From Paractinoplanes bogorensis (GTDB taxonomy: Bacteria > Actinomycetota > Actinomycetes > Mycobacteriales > Micromonosporaceae): 64,000 nucleotides of DNA. The DNA lies in assembly GCF_018829635.1 (NCBI RefSeq), contig NZ_JAHKKG010000006.1, forward strand, positions 434,001 through 498,000. Direction: 5' to 3'. The position numbers and the translations under genes were made by a program. Positions 1 through 7,871 of this stretch are shown in pieces. Position 1 is the stretch's first letter. Each line of letters starts with the position of its first letter. A model generated the notes under the pieces. That model was not told where the DNA came from, made no database searches, and saw nothing but the letters and a program-made list of their open reading frames with translations.

Positions 1-21
1 ATGCGGAGACGTCCCGCGGGC

Positions 22-1143
22 ATGACTGAGATTCTTGTTCTGGGAGCGGGCTACGCCGGACTGGCCGCGGCGGCCAACCTGGCCGGGCGAACCAAGAGGC
101 GCGACGACGTACGGGTAACGGTGGTCAACGGATCCGGGCGGTTCACCGAGCGTCTCCGCCTCCACTCGACGGCGGCCGGGAACGCCACCGCCGGGTTCGA
201 GTTGCGGGAGCTGGCCGCGAAGGCGGGTATCGAGTTCGTCGAGGGGTGGGTGACCTCGGTCGACGCCGGCGGGCGGGAAGTTCGGCTGGATGACGGGCGC
301 AGCCTGAGTTTCGACACGTTGGTCTGGGCTCTGGGCAGCGCGGCCGACACCTCGGAGGTGCCCGGGGCGGCCGAGAACGCGTACACGCTCGACAGCCGGG
401 CCGATGCCGAGGCGCTGGCGGCGAAACTGGGCGGCCGGCAAGAGGTCGTGGTCTGTGGCACCGGGCTGACCGGGGTCGAGACGGCCGCCGAGATCGCCGA
501 GCGGCACCCCGGGTCGACTGTTCACCTCGTCGGACGGGACCAGCCGGGGGCCTCCCTCACCCCCGAAGCTCGTGCCTACCTCCGCGCGGCCCTGACGCGG
601 CTCAAGATTCAGGTGCACAGCGGCGCCGAGATCCGCAAGGTGACGGCGCACGCGGTCGACGACCTGGCCGCCGACGTGATCGTGTGGACGGCGGGTACCC
701 GGGTGTCGCCGATGGCGGCCGCGGCCGGCCTGACCGTGGACGCGCGCGGGCGCATCGTCACCGATCCGAGCCTGCGGTCGGTGAGCCATCCGCATGTGTA
801 CGCCGTGGGCGATGCTGCCGCCGTACGGCAGAAATATGGTCTGATGCACGGCACCTGTCAGGGTGGCATGCCCACGGGGGTGCACGCGGCCGCCTCGATC
901 GCGCGCGAACTGGACGGCCGGGCCCCGCAAGAGTTCCGCTTCGGGTATTACCACGCGCCGATCAGTCTGGGCCGCCGTGACGCGGTCGTGCAGTTCACGC
1001 GGGCCGACGACAGCCCGCGTCGCGCGTTCCTGACCGGTCGCGCCGCGGTCTGGTACAAGGAGACGGTGACTTCCGCGCCGTGGCCGACGTACGGCTGGAT
1101 GATCCGGTTCCCGCGCCTGACCGCCTGGTGGCCGCACGGATGA
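22..1143 (+). CDS. FAD/NAD(P)-dependent oxidoreductase, ECF41-partner type
   Basis: Pyridine-nucleotide-disulfide oxidoreductase fold of the NDH-2/ferredoxin-reductase type, 373 aa. An N-terminal FAD-binding GAGYAG motif lies at residues 6-12, an NAD(P)-binding GTGLTG motif near residue 145, and the second FAD motif YAVGDA near residue 261. It would transfer electrons from NAD(P)H to an unknown acceptor. The start at 22 sits directly before the FAD motif; a longer frame runs to base 1, so an upstream start outside the window is possible. The stop overlaps the next start (ATGA), so it is translationally coupled to an ECF41 sigma factor. Oxidoreductases are one of the known partner classes of ECF41 sigma factors, and this is probably the regulated partner. 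Confidence 0.9.
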   Translation: MTEILVLGAGYAGLAAAANLAGRTKRRDDVRVTVVNGSGRFTERLRLHSTAAGNATAGFELRELAAKAGIEFVEGWVTSVDAGGREVRLDDGRSLSFDTLVWALGSAADTSEVPGAAENAYTLDSRADAEALAAKLGGRQEVVVCGTGLTGVETAAEIAERHPGSTVHLVGRDQPGASLTPEARAYLRAALTRLKIQVHSGAEIRKVTAHAVDDLAADVIVWTAGTRVSPMAAAAGLTVDARGRIVTDPSLRSVSHPHVYAVGDAAAVRQKYGLMHGTCQGGMPTGVHAAASIARELDGRAPQEFRFGYYHAPISLGRRDAVVQFTRADDSPRRAFLTGRAAVWYKETVTSAPWPTYGWMIRFPRLTAWWPHG

Positions 1144-1988
1144 GCGCCTTCGACGAGCACCGGCGTCTGCTCTTCGCGATCGCCTACCGGATTCTCGGGT
1201 CGGCCGGGGACGCCGAGGACGCCGTACAGGAAACGTGGTTGAAGTGGTCGGCCGCGGAGCGGTCGGATGTCGCCGACCCGAAGGCCTACCTGGCGCGGAT
1301 CGTCACCAACCAGGCCACGGACCAGTTGCGGACAGCCCGGCGCGAGACCTACGTCGGGCCCTGGCTGCCCGAGCCGCTGCCGACCAGCGCCGAGACCGAT
1401 CCGGACGACGTGTCGATGGCCATGCTGGTCGTGCTCGAGACGCTCACGCCGATCGAGCGGGCGGTGTTCGTGCTGCGCGAGGTCTTCGATTTCTCGTACA
1501 CCGAAATCGCCTCCGCCGTCGACCGCACCGAGGAGGCCGTACGGCAGTCGGCGCACCGGGCTCGCGAGCATGTGCGGGCGCGGCGGCCGCGGTTCAGCAG
1601 CGACCGCCGCCGGCACCGGGACGCCACCGAACGGTTCCTGGCCGCGGCCACCGGTGGCGACATCAACGGGCTGATGGAGCTGCTCGCGCCCGACGTCACG
1701 CTGTGGACCGACGGCGGCGGCAAGGTCCGTCAGGCGCGGCGGCCGGTGTCCGGAGCCGCCCGGGTGGCCGCGTGGATGGCCGGGGTGGCCAAGGTCCCGT
1801 ACGAGGGCGTCGACCCGGCCGACATGCGCGCCGAGGTGATCGAGTTGAACGGCGCGCCCGGCGTGGTCTTCTCCGGCGCCGGACGCGTGATCGCCACCCT
1901 GACGTTCGACCTCGACGAGCAGGGCCGGATCCGCGAGATCTTCAACGTCGCCAACCCCGACAAGCTGCGCGCCGTCACGCCGAGCTGA
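1140..1988 (+). CDS. ECF41-family RNA polymerase sigma factor with SnoaL-like C-terminal domain
   Basis: Sigma-70 ECF factor of 282 aa. Region 2 occupies about residues 5-65 and region 4 about 100-155, followed by a SnoaL-like C-terminal extension. Three signatures of the ECF41 group are visible: the linker motif YVGPWLPEP (residues 71-79), DGGGK (about 191) and NPDKL near the end (about 272). In this family the extension works in place of a separate anti-sigma factor, both tuning and inhibiting activity. The start at 1140 is chosen because it forms an ATGA overlap with the preceding oxidoreductase and begins at region 2. The 3' end overlaps the convergent PPOX gene by 14 nt. Confidence 0.95.
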   Translation: MSAFDEHRRLLFAIAYRILGSAGDAEDAVQETWLKWSAAERSDVADPKAYLARIVTNQATDQLRTARRETYVGPWLPEPLPTSAETDPDDVSMAMLVVLETLTPIERAVFVLREVFDFSYTEIASAVDRTEEAVRQSAHRAREHVRARRPRFSSDRRRHRDATERFLAAATGGDINGLMELLAPDVTLWTDGGGKVRQARRPVSGAARVAAWMAGVAKVPYEGVDPADMRAEVIELNGAPGVVFSGAGRVIATLTFDLDEQGRIREIFNVANPDKLRAVTPS

Positions 1989-2364
1989 CCCACGCCGACC
2001 AGCGTTCGACGGTGATCACCACGAACGGGCCGGCCGGCGGCTGCTCCCGGTATTGCGGGTAGCGTGCCGTCAACGCCTCCGAGGCATAGGAGTCGAGGAC
2101 GCGGGCCGTGCCGTCGGCTCGCACCCACCACAGGCGTGACCAGTCCTGCTCGTAGTGGTCGGCCAGCACGCTGACCCGCGGGTGGGCCGCGATGTTGTGG
2201 AGGCGCCGCAGGTCCCGTGAGCGTTTCGGCTTACCGTCCACCGCCGTGATGATCGTGTCTCCGACCACCGCGAACACGATCGGCACCAGATGCGGCGCCC
2301 CGTCCGCCCCGACCGTGGCCAGCCGTGCCACCGGCACCGAGGCGAACCGCTCGGCCGGGGTCAT
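1975..2364 (-). CDS. PPOX-class F420-dependent oxidoreductase (TIGR03668-like)
   Basis: Protein of 129 aa with the split-barrel flavin/F420-binding fold: ARLATVGADGAPHLVPIVF at the start, then GKPKRSRDLRRLHN and a C-terminal TVERWSAW. These features match the small F420-dependent PPOX enzymes of actinobacteria, which use reduced F420 to reduce varied substrates. The real substrate cannot be told. The start at 2364 overlaps the stop of the upstream LLM gene (ATGA), so the two are co-translated. Its 3' end overlaps the convergent sigma factor by 14 nt, leaving no room for a separate terminator. Confidence 0.88.
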   Translation of the reverse strand: MTPAERFASVPVARLATVGADGAPHLVPIVFAVVGDTIITAVDGKPKRSRDLRRLHNIAAHPRVSVLADHYEQDWSRLWWVRADGTARVLDSYASEALTARYPQYREQPPAGPFVVITVERWSAWVSSA

Positions 2365-3191
2365 CGCCCGGTCAGCTCGCCGATCGCCGCCTCCCACTTC
2401 TCCAGCGCGGGTTCGACCCGGCTCCACGGCCCGGACGGCAGCCACACCGACACCCGGTCGACCCCGGCCCGCTCGCACTCCTCGAGGGCCTTCGCCTCGG
2501 GCGGCACACTCAGCATCTGCACCTGCAGGAACCGGTCGGCTCGGGCCCGCAGCTCGGCGATCCGCTCGAACACGTTCTCGTCGCGCCACTGCGGGAACCA
2601 GCCGTCGCCGTGGTCGAGCACCCGGTCGAGCACCGACGGGCCGCCGCCCCCGATCAGGACCGGCGGGTGCGGGCGCTGGGCCGGCTTGGGCCACGACCAG
2701 ATCCGCTCGAAATTCACGTGCTTCCCCGCGAAGCTCGCCTCGTCGTGCGTCCAGATCTCCTTCATGGCCTTGATGCGCTCGGTCATGACCGGCACCCGCA
2801 GCCGCGGGTCGGTGCCGTGGTTGCGCATCTCCTCGCGGTTCCAGCCCAGCCCGACGCCGAACTCGAACCGTCCGCCGCTGAGATGGTCGACGCTGGCCAC
2901 CTCCTTGGCCGTGACGATCGGGTCGCGCTCGGTCACCAGGCACACGCCGCTGCCGATCCGCAGCCGGCTGGTCGCCTCGGCCGCCGCGGTCAGCGCCACG
3001 AACAGGTCGTACGTGTGCCAGTACTTCTGCGGCAACTGCGGCCCGCCCGGCCAGGGCGTCTCGCGCACGGCCGGGATGTGCGTGTGCTCGGCGAAGAACA
3101 GGGCGGTGTGCCCGCGTTCCTCGACCCGGCGCGCGATCTCGCCGGGCCGCATGCCGTCATGAGTGGGGAAGTATCCGACACCGAATTCCAT
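2361..3191 (-). CDS. LLM-class F420-dependent oxidoreductase
   Basis: Luciferase-like monooxygenase TIM barrel, 276 aa. It begins MEFGVGYFPTHDG and contains the LLM hallmarks HTALFFAEHTHIP, RLRIGSGVCL and GRFEFGVGLGWNREE. Such proteins bind coenzyme F420 (or FMN) and catalyse hydride transfer to unknown substrates. It forms a two-gene operon with the PPOX-type protein that follows; two F420-using enzymes in one operon suggests a shared reduction pathway. No Shine-Dalgarno is seen; a TAGGAT hexamer lies 7 nt upstream of the ATG, which supports this start as leaderless. Confidence 0.93.
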   Translation of the reverse strand: MEFGVGYFPTHDGMRPGEIARRVEERGHTALFFAEHTHIPAVRETPWPGGPQLPQKYWHTYDLFVALTAAAEATSRLRIGSGVCLVTERDPIVTAKEVASVDHLSGGRFEFGVGLGWNREEMRNHGTDPRLRVPVMTERIKAMKEIWTHDEASFAGKHVNFERIWSWPKPAQRPHPPVLIGGGGPSVLDRVLDHGDGWFPQWRDENVFERIAELRARADRFLQVQMLSVPPEAKALEECERAGVDRVSVWLPSGPWSRVEPALEKWEAAIGELTGR

Positions 3192-3198
3192 ACGACCG

Positions 3199-3204
3199 AT
3201 CCTA
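3199..3204 (-). promoter_or_regulatory. Leaderless -10 element for the LLM oxidoreductase
   Basis: TAGGAT reads toward the gene and is followed by 7 nt and then the ATG at 3191. This spacing is that of a sigma-A -10 element whose transcription start is the start codon itself. No ribosome-binding site is present. Confidence 0.5.
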
Positions 3205-3262
3205 TGAACCGGATGGCCCAGAACGCCGTGTGAGGGGAAAGCAAGCTCGGAGGGAGCGCCCC

Positions 3263-3490
3263 ATGATTCTCGGCCTGATCGTCGCCACCGCCCTGCTCCT
3301 GGGCTTCCTGGCCGGCTTCGTGTGCTTCAAGAAAACCAACGAATACTGCGGCCGCTGCGGTGTCACCCGAGTCTGCCCCGTCTGTCCGGCCCCGGAAAAG
3401 ACCATGCAGATGTACGCCTCGGCACAAGCCACAACCGCAACGAAGTGGAACCCGCGGCCTCGCCGGCCTCTCTGCAACACCGGGCCGTAA
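3263..3490 (+). CDS. Small cysteine-rich single-pass membrane protein, function unknown
   Basis: Protein of 75 aa not recognised as a named family. An N-terminal hydrophobic helix (residues 2-20, MILGLIVATALLLGFLAGF) is followed by a cysteine cluster reading C-x2-C-x5-C-x2-C (residues 29-42), which could bind zinc as a minimal ribbon, and a basic, polar tail. The start at 3263 is set by a strong GGAGGGA Shine-Dalgarno about 8 nt upstream. It is divergent from the F420 oxidoreductase pair. Codon use is weaker than in its neighbours toward the 3' end, so the C-terminal part is less certain. Confidence 0.5.
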   Translation: MILGLIVATALLLGFLAGFVCFKKTNEYCGRCGVTRVCPVCPAPEKTMQMYASAQATTATKWNPRPRRPLCNTGP

Positions 3491-3585
3491 CGCCCGACCG
3501 GGATGTGCCCTCGTCCCCCAGCTTTCCAGCAGGCTGTACCACGAGAAGTAGCGTGAGCCGGATCGATCTTCGTCACCGCGAAAAA

Positions 3586-3591
3586 TAGCGT
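3586..3591 (+). promoter_or_regulatory. Leaderless -10 element for the secreted hydrolase
   Basis: TAGCGT followed by exactly 7 nt and the ATG at 3599; no Shine-Dalgarno sequence. Consistent with a leaderless transcript. Confidence 0.5.
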
Positions 3592-3598
3592 CGTTCCT

Positions 3599-4795
3599 AT
3601 GACAACGACACGGAATCTTCGCAGGTTGACGGTCGGTCTGACGGCCGCCGCGGTGCTGGCCGCCGGGGTCGGAGTGGCCCGGGCCGACACCCGGCCGGCC
3701 GAGCGGTCCGGGTGGTCCGGTATCACCCGGGAACCCGTCCGGATCGACTTCGGCCGGGGCTGGGTCACCGACGCCGAACTCACCTATCCGAGCCACGCCG
3801 CCGGCCGGCTGCCGCTGGTGGTCTTCCTGCACGGCAGCGGGCACAACGACATGAACCAGACGCTGCCCGAAGGCAAGGGCGCGACGTTCATCCCGCTCGC
3901 CCAGGCCGCCAACCGGGAGGGCTTCGCGACCCTGCGGTTCAACAAGCGCGGAGTGACCGGCATCGGGCCGGTCGAGAGCACCGACCCGGCTCAGCTCAAC
4001 CCGAAGCGTCCGTACGACCTCATCCAGCGCGACGCCGCATCGGCGATCCGCTTCGGTGCCGCCTCGCCCAAGGTCGACCCGTCGAGGATCTTCCTGCTCG
4101 GCCACAGCGAGGGCACCAACGTGGCCGCCAACCTCGCCGCCGCGCCGCAGAAGTTCGGCATCCCCGATCCGGCCGGCGTGGTCGCCATGGGCGTGGTCGG
4201 TAAGGACATCAAGACGCTGCTGACCCTCCAGCTGTTCGGCCGGGTGCTGCTGCAGATGCACGACGAGTTCGACGTCGACGGCGACGGCCGGCTGACCGCC
4301 CGGGAAGCCACGGACGGCCTGATCGGCCAGCCGGAGGAGGTCGCCGACCAGCTCCGTCCCGTGCTGCTCGACGGCCGAAAGGTGCGGGCGAGCACCGACA
4401 CCGACCACGACGGTCAGATCGCCATCGACGCCGAGGCGGGCCGCGTACTGCGCCAGGCCAGCGGGATCGACAGCTACCCGGACACACCGGGCCTGGAAAC
4501 GCTGAAGGACTACGTCACCGACATCGCCCGCTTCCCGACGGTGACCGAGGCGCTGCCCCGATTCACCGGCCCGACCCTGCTGCTCAACGGCGAGAACGAC
4601 CTGCAGACACCGGCACGAGCAGCCCTGGCCGCCGACGCCGCCGTAGCCGCCTCCGGCAACCGCGATCACCAAGTGATCATCTATCCGGGCATGGCCCACA
4701 CCATGAACATCACGCCCAAGTTCCACCCCGAGTTCGGCGCCCCCGACCAGCAGGTGGTCCAGGACATCCGAGGCTGGCTCCGGGCCCACCGCTGA
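3599..4795 (+). CDS. Secreted alpha/beta hydrolase with two inserted EF-hand loops
   Basis: 398 aa. A signal peptide (residues 1-29, ending AGVGVARA-DT) precedes an alpha/beta hydrolase domain: oxyanion region VVFLHGSGHND (about 76), nucleophile elbow GHSEG (about 163-167), acid in GENDLQTPA (about 333) and histidine in GMAHTMN (about 364). Between the nucleophile and the acid, in the lid position, lie two calcium-loop sequences: DVDGDGRLTARE (about 223-234) and DTDHDGQIAIDAE (about 265). Both carry acidic residues at EF-hand positions 1, 3, 5 and 12. The enzyme is therefore probably an exported esterase or peptidase with a calcium-binding lid. Substrate unknown. Start supported by the leaderless -10 element. 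Confidence 0.88.
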   Translation: MTTTRNLRRLTVGLTAAAVLAAGVGVARADTRPAERSGWSGITREPVRIDFGRGWVTDAELTYPSHAAGRLPLVVFLHGSGHNDMNQTLPEGKGATFIPLAQAANREGFATLRFNKRGVTGIGPVESTDPAQLNPKRPYDLIQRDAASAIRFGAASPKVDPSRIFLLGHSEGTNVAANLAAAPQKFGIPDPAGVVAMGVVGKDIKTLLTLQLFGRVLLQMHDEFDVDGDGRLTAREATDGLIGQPEEVADQLRPVLLDGRKVRASTDTDHDGQIAIDAEAGRVLRQASGIDSYPDTPGLETLKDYVTDIARFPTVTEALPRFTGPTLLLNGENDLQTPARAALAADAAVAASGNRDHQVIIYPGMAHTMNITPKFHPEFGAPDQQVVQDIRGWLRAHR

Positions 4796-4811
4796 CCGCC
4801 CGTGACCCACA

Positions 4812-4839
4812 AGGCGGCCGCCGATCCGGGCGGCCGCCT
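4812..4839. terminator. Bidirectional hairpin between convergent genes
   Basis: Perfect 11-bp inverted repeat (AGGCGGCCGCC, 4812-4822; complement 4829-4839) with a 6-nt loop, placed between the stops of the convergent hydrolase and glycosyltransferase. No long T tract, as is common in actinobacteria. Confidence 0.7.
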
Positions 4840-4873
4840 CACTGCGTCAGTCGGGGCCACGATCCGAGAGCGG

Positions 4874-5992
4874 TCAGAGGAGCTTTTCGAGCAGGTCGGC
4901 GGCTCGGGGGGCGCCGCCCTCGGCGCGTACCTCGCGCTTGATCTCGGCGGAACGGGCCAGCACCTCGGGGGTGGTGAGGGCCAGCAGGGCGTCGCGCAGT
5001 TCGGTGGGGGTCACCGAGTGGGAGTCGACCGCGCGGGCCACGCCCAGGGCGACCAGCTGGTCGGCGTTGGCGAACTGGTCGGTGGCCTGCGGCGCGGCGA
5101 TCATCGGGACGCCGGCGTAGAGGCCCTCGCTGCTGCCGCCCATGCCGGCGTGGGTGAGGAAGGCGTCGGCCTGTTCGAGGATGGCAAGTTGGGCGACCCA
5201 CGGGTGCACCTCGACGGACGGCGGCACGTCACCCAGGTCGGCCGGGTCGACGTGCTTGCCGATCTGCAGCACGGTGTGCCAGCCGGGCAGGCGGCCGAAC
5301 GCCTCGATGCAGCGGCGGTAGAAGCCGGGGTGGTTGGTGAAGGCCGATCCCAGCGAGACCAGCAGCACCTTGGCGGCGCCGGGCGGGCGGGTCCACGTGC
5401 CGCGGTCGCCGAGGATCGGGCCGACGAAGTCGAAGACGGCCGGGTCGACGCGGTCGGCGTTCGGCTGCAGGGCGCGGGGGATGAGGACGAGGCCGTGGCC
5501 GGGGCGGCCCTGGAACGCGATGCTGTCGGTGGTGGACGAGTTCTCCGAGGCCAGCCACTCCGCGTAACGACGCTGGAAAGCCGGGTCGGGGGCGGGCATC
5601 TCGGCCTCGTAGCCTTCCCACGCGACGAAGGTGGGGGAGAGCTGCACGGCGGGGATGCCCCACTGCTCGCCGAGCAGCCGGGCCGGGGCGCCGGCGATGT
5701 CGTAGAGGAACAGGTCGGGGCGGTCGTCCTGGTAGAGGGCGCGCAGCTGCGGCAGCATCGCGATCGCGTCGTCGAGGAAGGCGGTCAGCGGGTCGCCCCA
5801 CTCGTCGTCCTCCAGGGGCAGGGACGACTCGTACGGTCTCAGCTCCGCCCCGGCCCGGGAAATGACCTCGGCGAACGCGGTCGTGTTGGCGTAGGTGACG
5901 CGGTGGCCGCGGGCGACGAGCGTACGGATGATCTCCAGGCTCGGGTTGACGTGGCCGTGGGCCGGGATGCTGACCATCGCGATGTGCGCCAT
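4874..5992 (-). CDS. MGT-family (macrolide-type) UDP-glycosyltransferase
   Basis: GT-B fold glycosyltransferase of family GT1, 372 aa. The N-terminal acceptor domain begins MAHIAMVSIPAHGHVNP, with the usual HGHVNP signature. The C-terminal donor domain has VSLGSAFTNHPGFY (about 232) and the sugar-nucleotide signature FLTHAGMGGSSEGLYAGVP (about 288-306). MGT enzymes add glucose to macrolides and other hydrophobic compounds, often as detoxification. A GGAGAG Shine-Dalgarno fixes the start at 5992. It is divergent from a TetR regulator with a perfect palindrome between them, so substrate-induced derepression is the likely control. Confidence 0.93.
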   Translation of the reverse strand: MAHIAMVSIPAHGHVNPSLEIIRTLVARGHRVTYANTTAFAEVISRAGAELRPYESSLPLEDDEWGDPLTAFLDDAIAMLPQLRALYQDDRPDLFLYDIAGAPARLLGEQWGIPAVQLSPTFVAWEGYEAEMPAPDPAFQRRYAEWLASENSSTTDSIAFQGRPGHGLVLIPRALQPNADRVDPAVFDFVGPILGDRGTWTRPPGAAKVLLVSLGSAFTNHPGFYRRCIEAFGRLPGWHTVLQIGKHVDPADLGDVPPSVEVHPWVAQLAILEQADAFLTHAGMGGSSEGLYAGVPMIAAPQATDQFANADQLVALGVARAVDSHSVTPTELRDALLALTTPEVLARSAEIKREVRAEGGAPRAADLLEKLL

Positions 5993-6008
5993 GTTCTCTC
6001 CTAACAAG

Positions 6009-6025
6009 CGAGACGCAACGTCTCG
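6009..6025. promoter_or_regulatory. Probable TetR operator between glycosyltransferase and tetR
   Basis: Perfect inverted repeat CGAGACG-CAA-CGTCTCG, arms 6009-6015 and 6019-6025. It lies 17 nt upstream of the glycosyltransferase start and just upstream of the tetR -10 element, so one bound dimer could block both promoters. Confidence 0.65.
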
Positions 6026-6037
6026 TCTCGTAGAGAG

Positions 6038-6043
6038 TACGAT
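6038..6043 (+). promoter_or_regulatory. Leaderless -10 element for tetR
   Basis: TACGAT, 6 nt upstream of the GTG at 6050, no Shine-Dalgarno. Confidence 0.5.
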
Positions 6044-6049
6044 AGCTCC

Positions 6050-6616
6050 GTGCCCGACGCATCCCGCCGTAACGAGCAGTCCCGCCGCGCGATCCTCGAC
6101 GCGGCGCTCGGGCTGCTGGCCGGCACCGGCTACGCCAAGCTGACGATCGAGGCCATCGCGGCGCGGGCCGGCGTCGGCAAGCAGACGATCTATCGGTGGT
6201 GGCCGGGCAAGGGCGCGGTGATCCTGGACGCGCTGGCCGAGAACGCGACGGCGGTGACCCTGCCCGACACCGGCGACATCGAGGCCGACCTGCGTGAGGT
6301 CGTCCGGGCCACGGTGGCCGAGTTCGCCGATCCGCGGCAGTCGGCGACGACCCGGGCGCTGACCGCCGAGACGCTGGCCGACGACGCGCTCGGCGACCAG
6401 GTGCGCGATCGTCTGCTGCGGCCGCAGCTCGTCGCTGTGCGCGATCGCCTTGACAAAGCTCAGCGGGCGGGCCAGATCCGCGACGGCGCCGACCTCGACC
6501 ACGCGGTCGAGCTGATCTTCGGACCGATCTTTCATCGGTGGCTGCTGCGCACCGGGCCGTTGACCCGACGGTACGCGGACGGGCTCGTTGACCACGTGCT
6601 GGCCGCCCTACGCTGA
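6050..6616 (+). CDS. TetR/AcrR-family transcriptional regulator
   Basis: 188 aa. N-terminal TetR helix-turn-helix at residues 10-57, including AILDAALGLLAGTGYAKLTI and the recognition segment GVGKQTIYRWWPGKGAVI. The C-terminal domain (PF16859-like, about 75-185) is of the type that binds small hydrophobic ligands. Its divergent position, shared palindrome, and 4-nt distance to the downstream LLM gene suggest that it represses the glycosyltransferase and its own operon. The GTG start at 6050 is supported by the leaderless -10 element. Confidence 0.93.
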   Translation: MPDASRRNEQSRRAILDAALGLLAGTGYAKLTIEAIAARAGVGKQTIYRWWPGKGAVILDALAENATAVTLPDTGDIEADLREVVRATVAEFADPRQSATTRALTAETLADDALGDQVRDRLLRPQLVAVRDRLDKAQRAGQIRDGADLDHAVELIFGPIFHRWLLRTGPLTRRYADGLVDHVLAALR

Positions 6617-6620
6617 CGGC

Positions 6621-7493
6621 ATGCGACTTTCGATCTGGCCCGGCCCCCAGCAGAGCTTCGCCGGCGTGCTCGAGCAGGCACGGCACGCCGAGGCGACCGG
6701 CTGGGACGGCGTCTGGTTCGCCGACCACTTCATGCCGAACGTCGGGCCGGGCGAGGACGACACCATCCCGACGCTCGAGTGCGGCTCGGTGGTGGCGGCG
6801 CTGGCCGCGGCCGTGCCCCGGATCCGGGTCGGCACGCTGGTCTACGGCATCACCTACCGGCATCCGGCGGTGCTGGCCAAGATGGCGGCGACGGTCGACC
6901 AGATCAGCGACGGGCGGTTCGTGCTCGGCATCGGGGCGGGCTGGCAGATCAACGAGCACGAGCAGTACGGGATCGAGCTCGGGCCGATCAGGCAGCGGAT
7001 CGACCGTTTCGAGGAGGCCGTACGCGTGACGAAGGGCCTGCTGCGGGAGCCGCGGACGACGGTGGAGGGGGAGTACTACCGGATCACCGACGCGGTCTGT
7101 GAGCCCAAGCCGGTGCAGCAGCCGCTCCCGCTGATGATCGGGGCCAAGGGCGAGAAGCGGATGCTCCGGCTGGTGGCCGAGCACGCCGACGAGTGGAACT
7201 GCTGGGGACGACCGGAACTGATCGCCCGGAAGTCGGCCGTGCTCGACCAGCACTGCGCGGCCGTCGGGCGGGACCCGAAGACGATCGCGCGCACCGCTCA
7301 GGCCGTGACCGTCGTGGACGGTCCGCTGCCTGAGGGCGCGGCGCACGCGATCGGCGGGTCACCGGCGCGACTGGCGGACGAGATCGCCGCGTACGCGGGA
7401 AATGGTCTTGATGAATTGATCATCCCGGACGACCGGCTGGGATCGGGGGCCGCCCGGCTCAAGGCGATGGACGTGATCAGGTCACTCGTGTGA
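6621..7493 (+). CDS. LLM-class F420-dependent oxidoreductase
   Basis: 290 aa TIM-barrel luciferase-like protein. It begins MRLSIWPGPQQSFAGVLEQ, then WDGVWFADHFMP, RIRVGTLVYG and GRFVLGIGAGWQINEH, all typical of actinobacterial F420-dependent LLM enzymes. It follows tetR by 4 nt and is presumably co-transcribed, so it may belong to the same xenobiotic or antibiotic response as the divergent glycosyltransferase. The 3' end overlaps the convergent small gene by 12 nt. Confidence 0.92.
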   Translation: MRLSIWPGPQQSFAGVLEQARHAEATGWDGVWFADHFMPNVGPGEDDTIPTLECGSVVAALAAAVPRIRVGTLVYGITYRHPAVLAKMAATVDQISDGRFVLGIGAGWQINEHEQYGIELGPIRQRIDRFEEAVRVTKGLLREPRTTVEGEYYRITDAVCEPKPVQQPLPLMIGAKGEKRMLRLVAEHADEWNCWGRPELIARKSAVLDQHCAAVGRDPKTIARTAQAVTVVDGPLPEGAAHAIGGSPARLADEIAAYAGNGLDELIIPDDRLGSGAARLKAMDVIRSLV

Positions 7494-7757
7494 GCCGGTG
7501 ACGATCGCCTCGGCCACCCGGCGCAGCTGGACCGGGTCGGGCTGGAAGCCGGCCGCGATGTCCGGGTGCAGGCCCGACCGGGTGCGCTCGACGAGTTGCT
7601 CGGAAACCTCGTCCACGCTCTCCCCGGCGTACGTGTGCCGGGTCTTCTCGGTCGCGGCCTGAAGGGCTGACGTGAGCTGATCCTCGAGCGGCCCGCGGAG
7701 CTTCTGCTCCACCACGTTGAGGCTGCGCGGATCCAGCGTGACCTGTGGCTCGGCCAT
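7482..7757 (-). CDS. Small conserved-looking protein, function unknown
   Basis: 91 aa, predicted cytoplasmic and alpha-helical, rich in Glu and Gln, with the segment VEQKLRGPLEDQLTSALQAA. No family recognised. A strong GGAGGAAA Shine-Dalgarno upstream of 7757 decides the start. A perfect 9-bp inverted repeat lies 23 nt upstream of the start, which may be an operator or a leader hairpin. It overlaps the convergent LLM gene by 12 nt. Confidence 0.75.
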   Translation of the reverse strand: MAEPQVTLDPRSLNVVEQKLRGPLEDQLTSALQAATEKTRHTYAGESVDEVSEQLVERTRSGLHPDIAAGFQPDPVQLRRVAEAIVTGSHE

Positions 7758-7779
7758 GATTTCCTCCGTGTCGGTCGGC

Positions 7780-7805
7780 GTGACGCCGGTACCCATCGGC
7801 GTCAC
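7780..7805. promoter_or_regulatory. Inverted repeat upstream of the 91-aa gene
   Basis: GTGACGCCG (7780-7788) and its perfect complement CGGCGTCAC (7797-7805) separated by 8 nt. The position fits an operator or 5'-UTR hairpin of the gene starting at 7757. Confidence 0.4.
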
Positions 7806-7871
7806 CCGGTTAAACGCCTGACGCCGGTCCACGTTGTCCTCGCCCGGACAGAATGCATGGCCGGGCGCTGC

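Noticed and set aside
7830..7871. Terminator between the 91-aa gene and the response regulator (GCCCGG ... CCGGGC)
   Set aside because: Only a 6-bp stem with a long loop, and on the wrong side of a gene start; not convincing.
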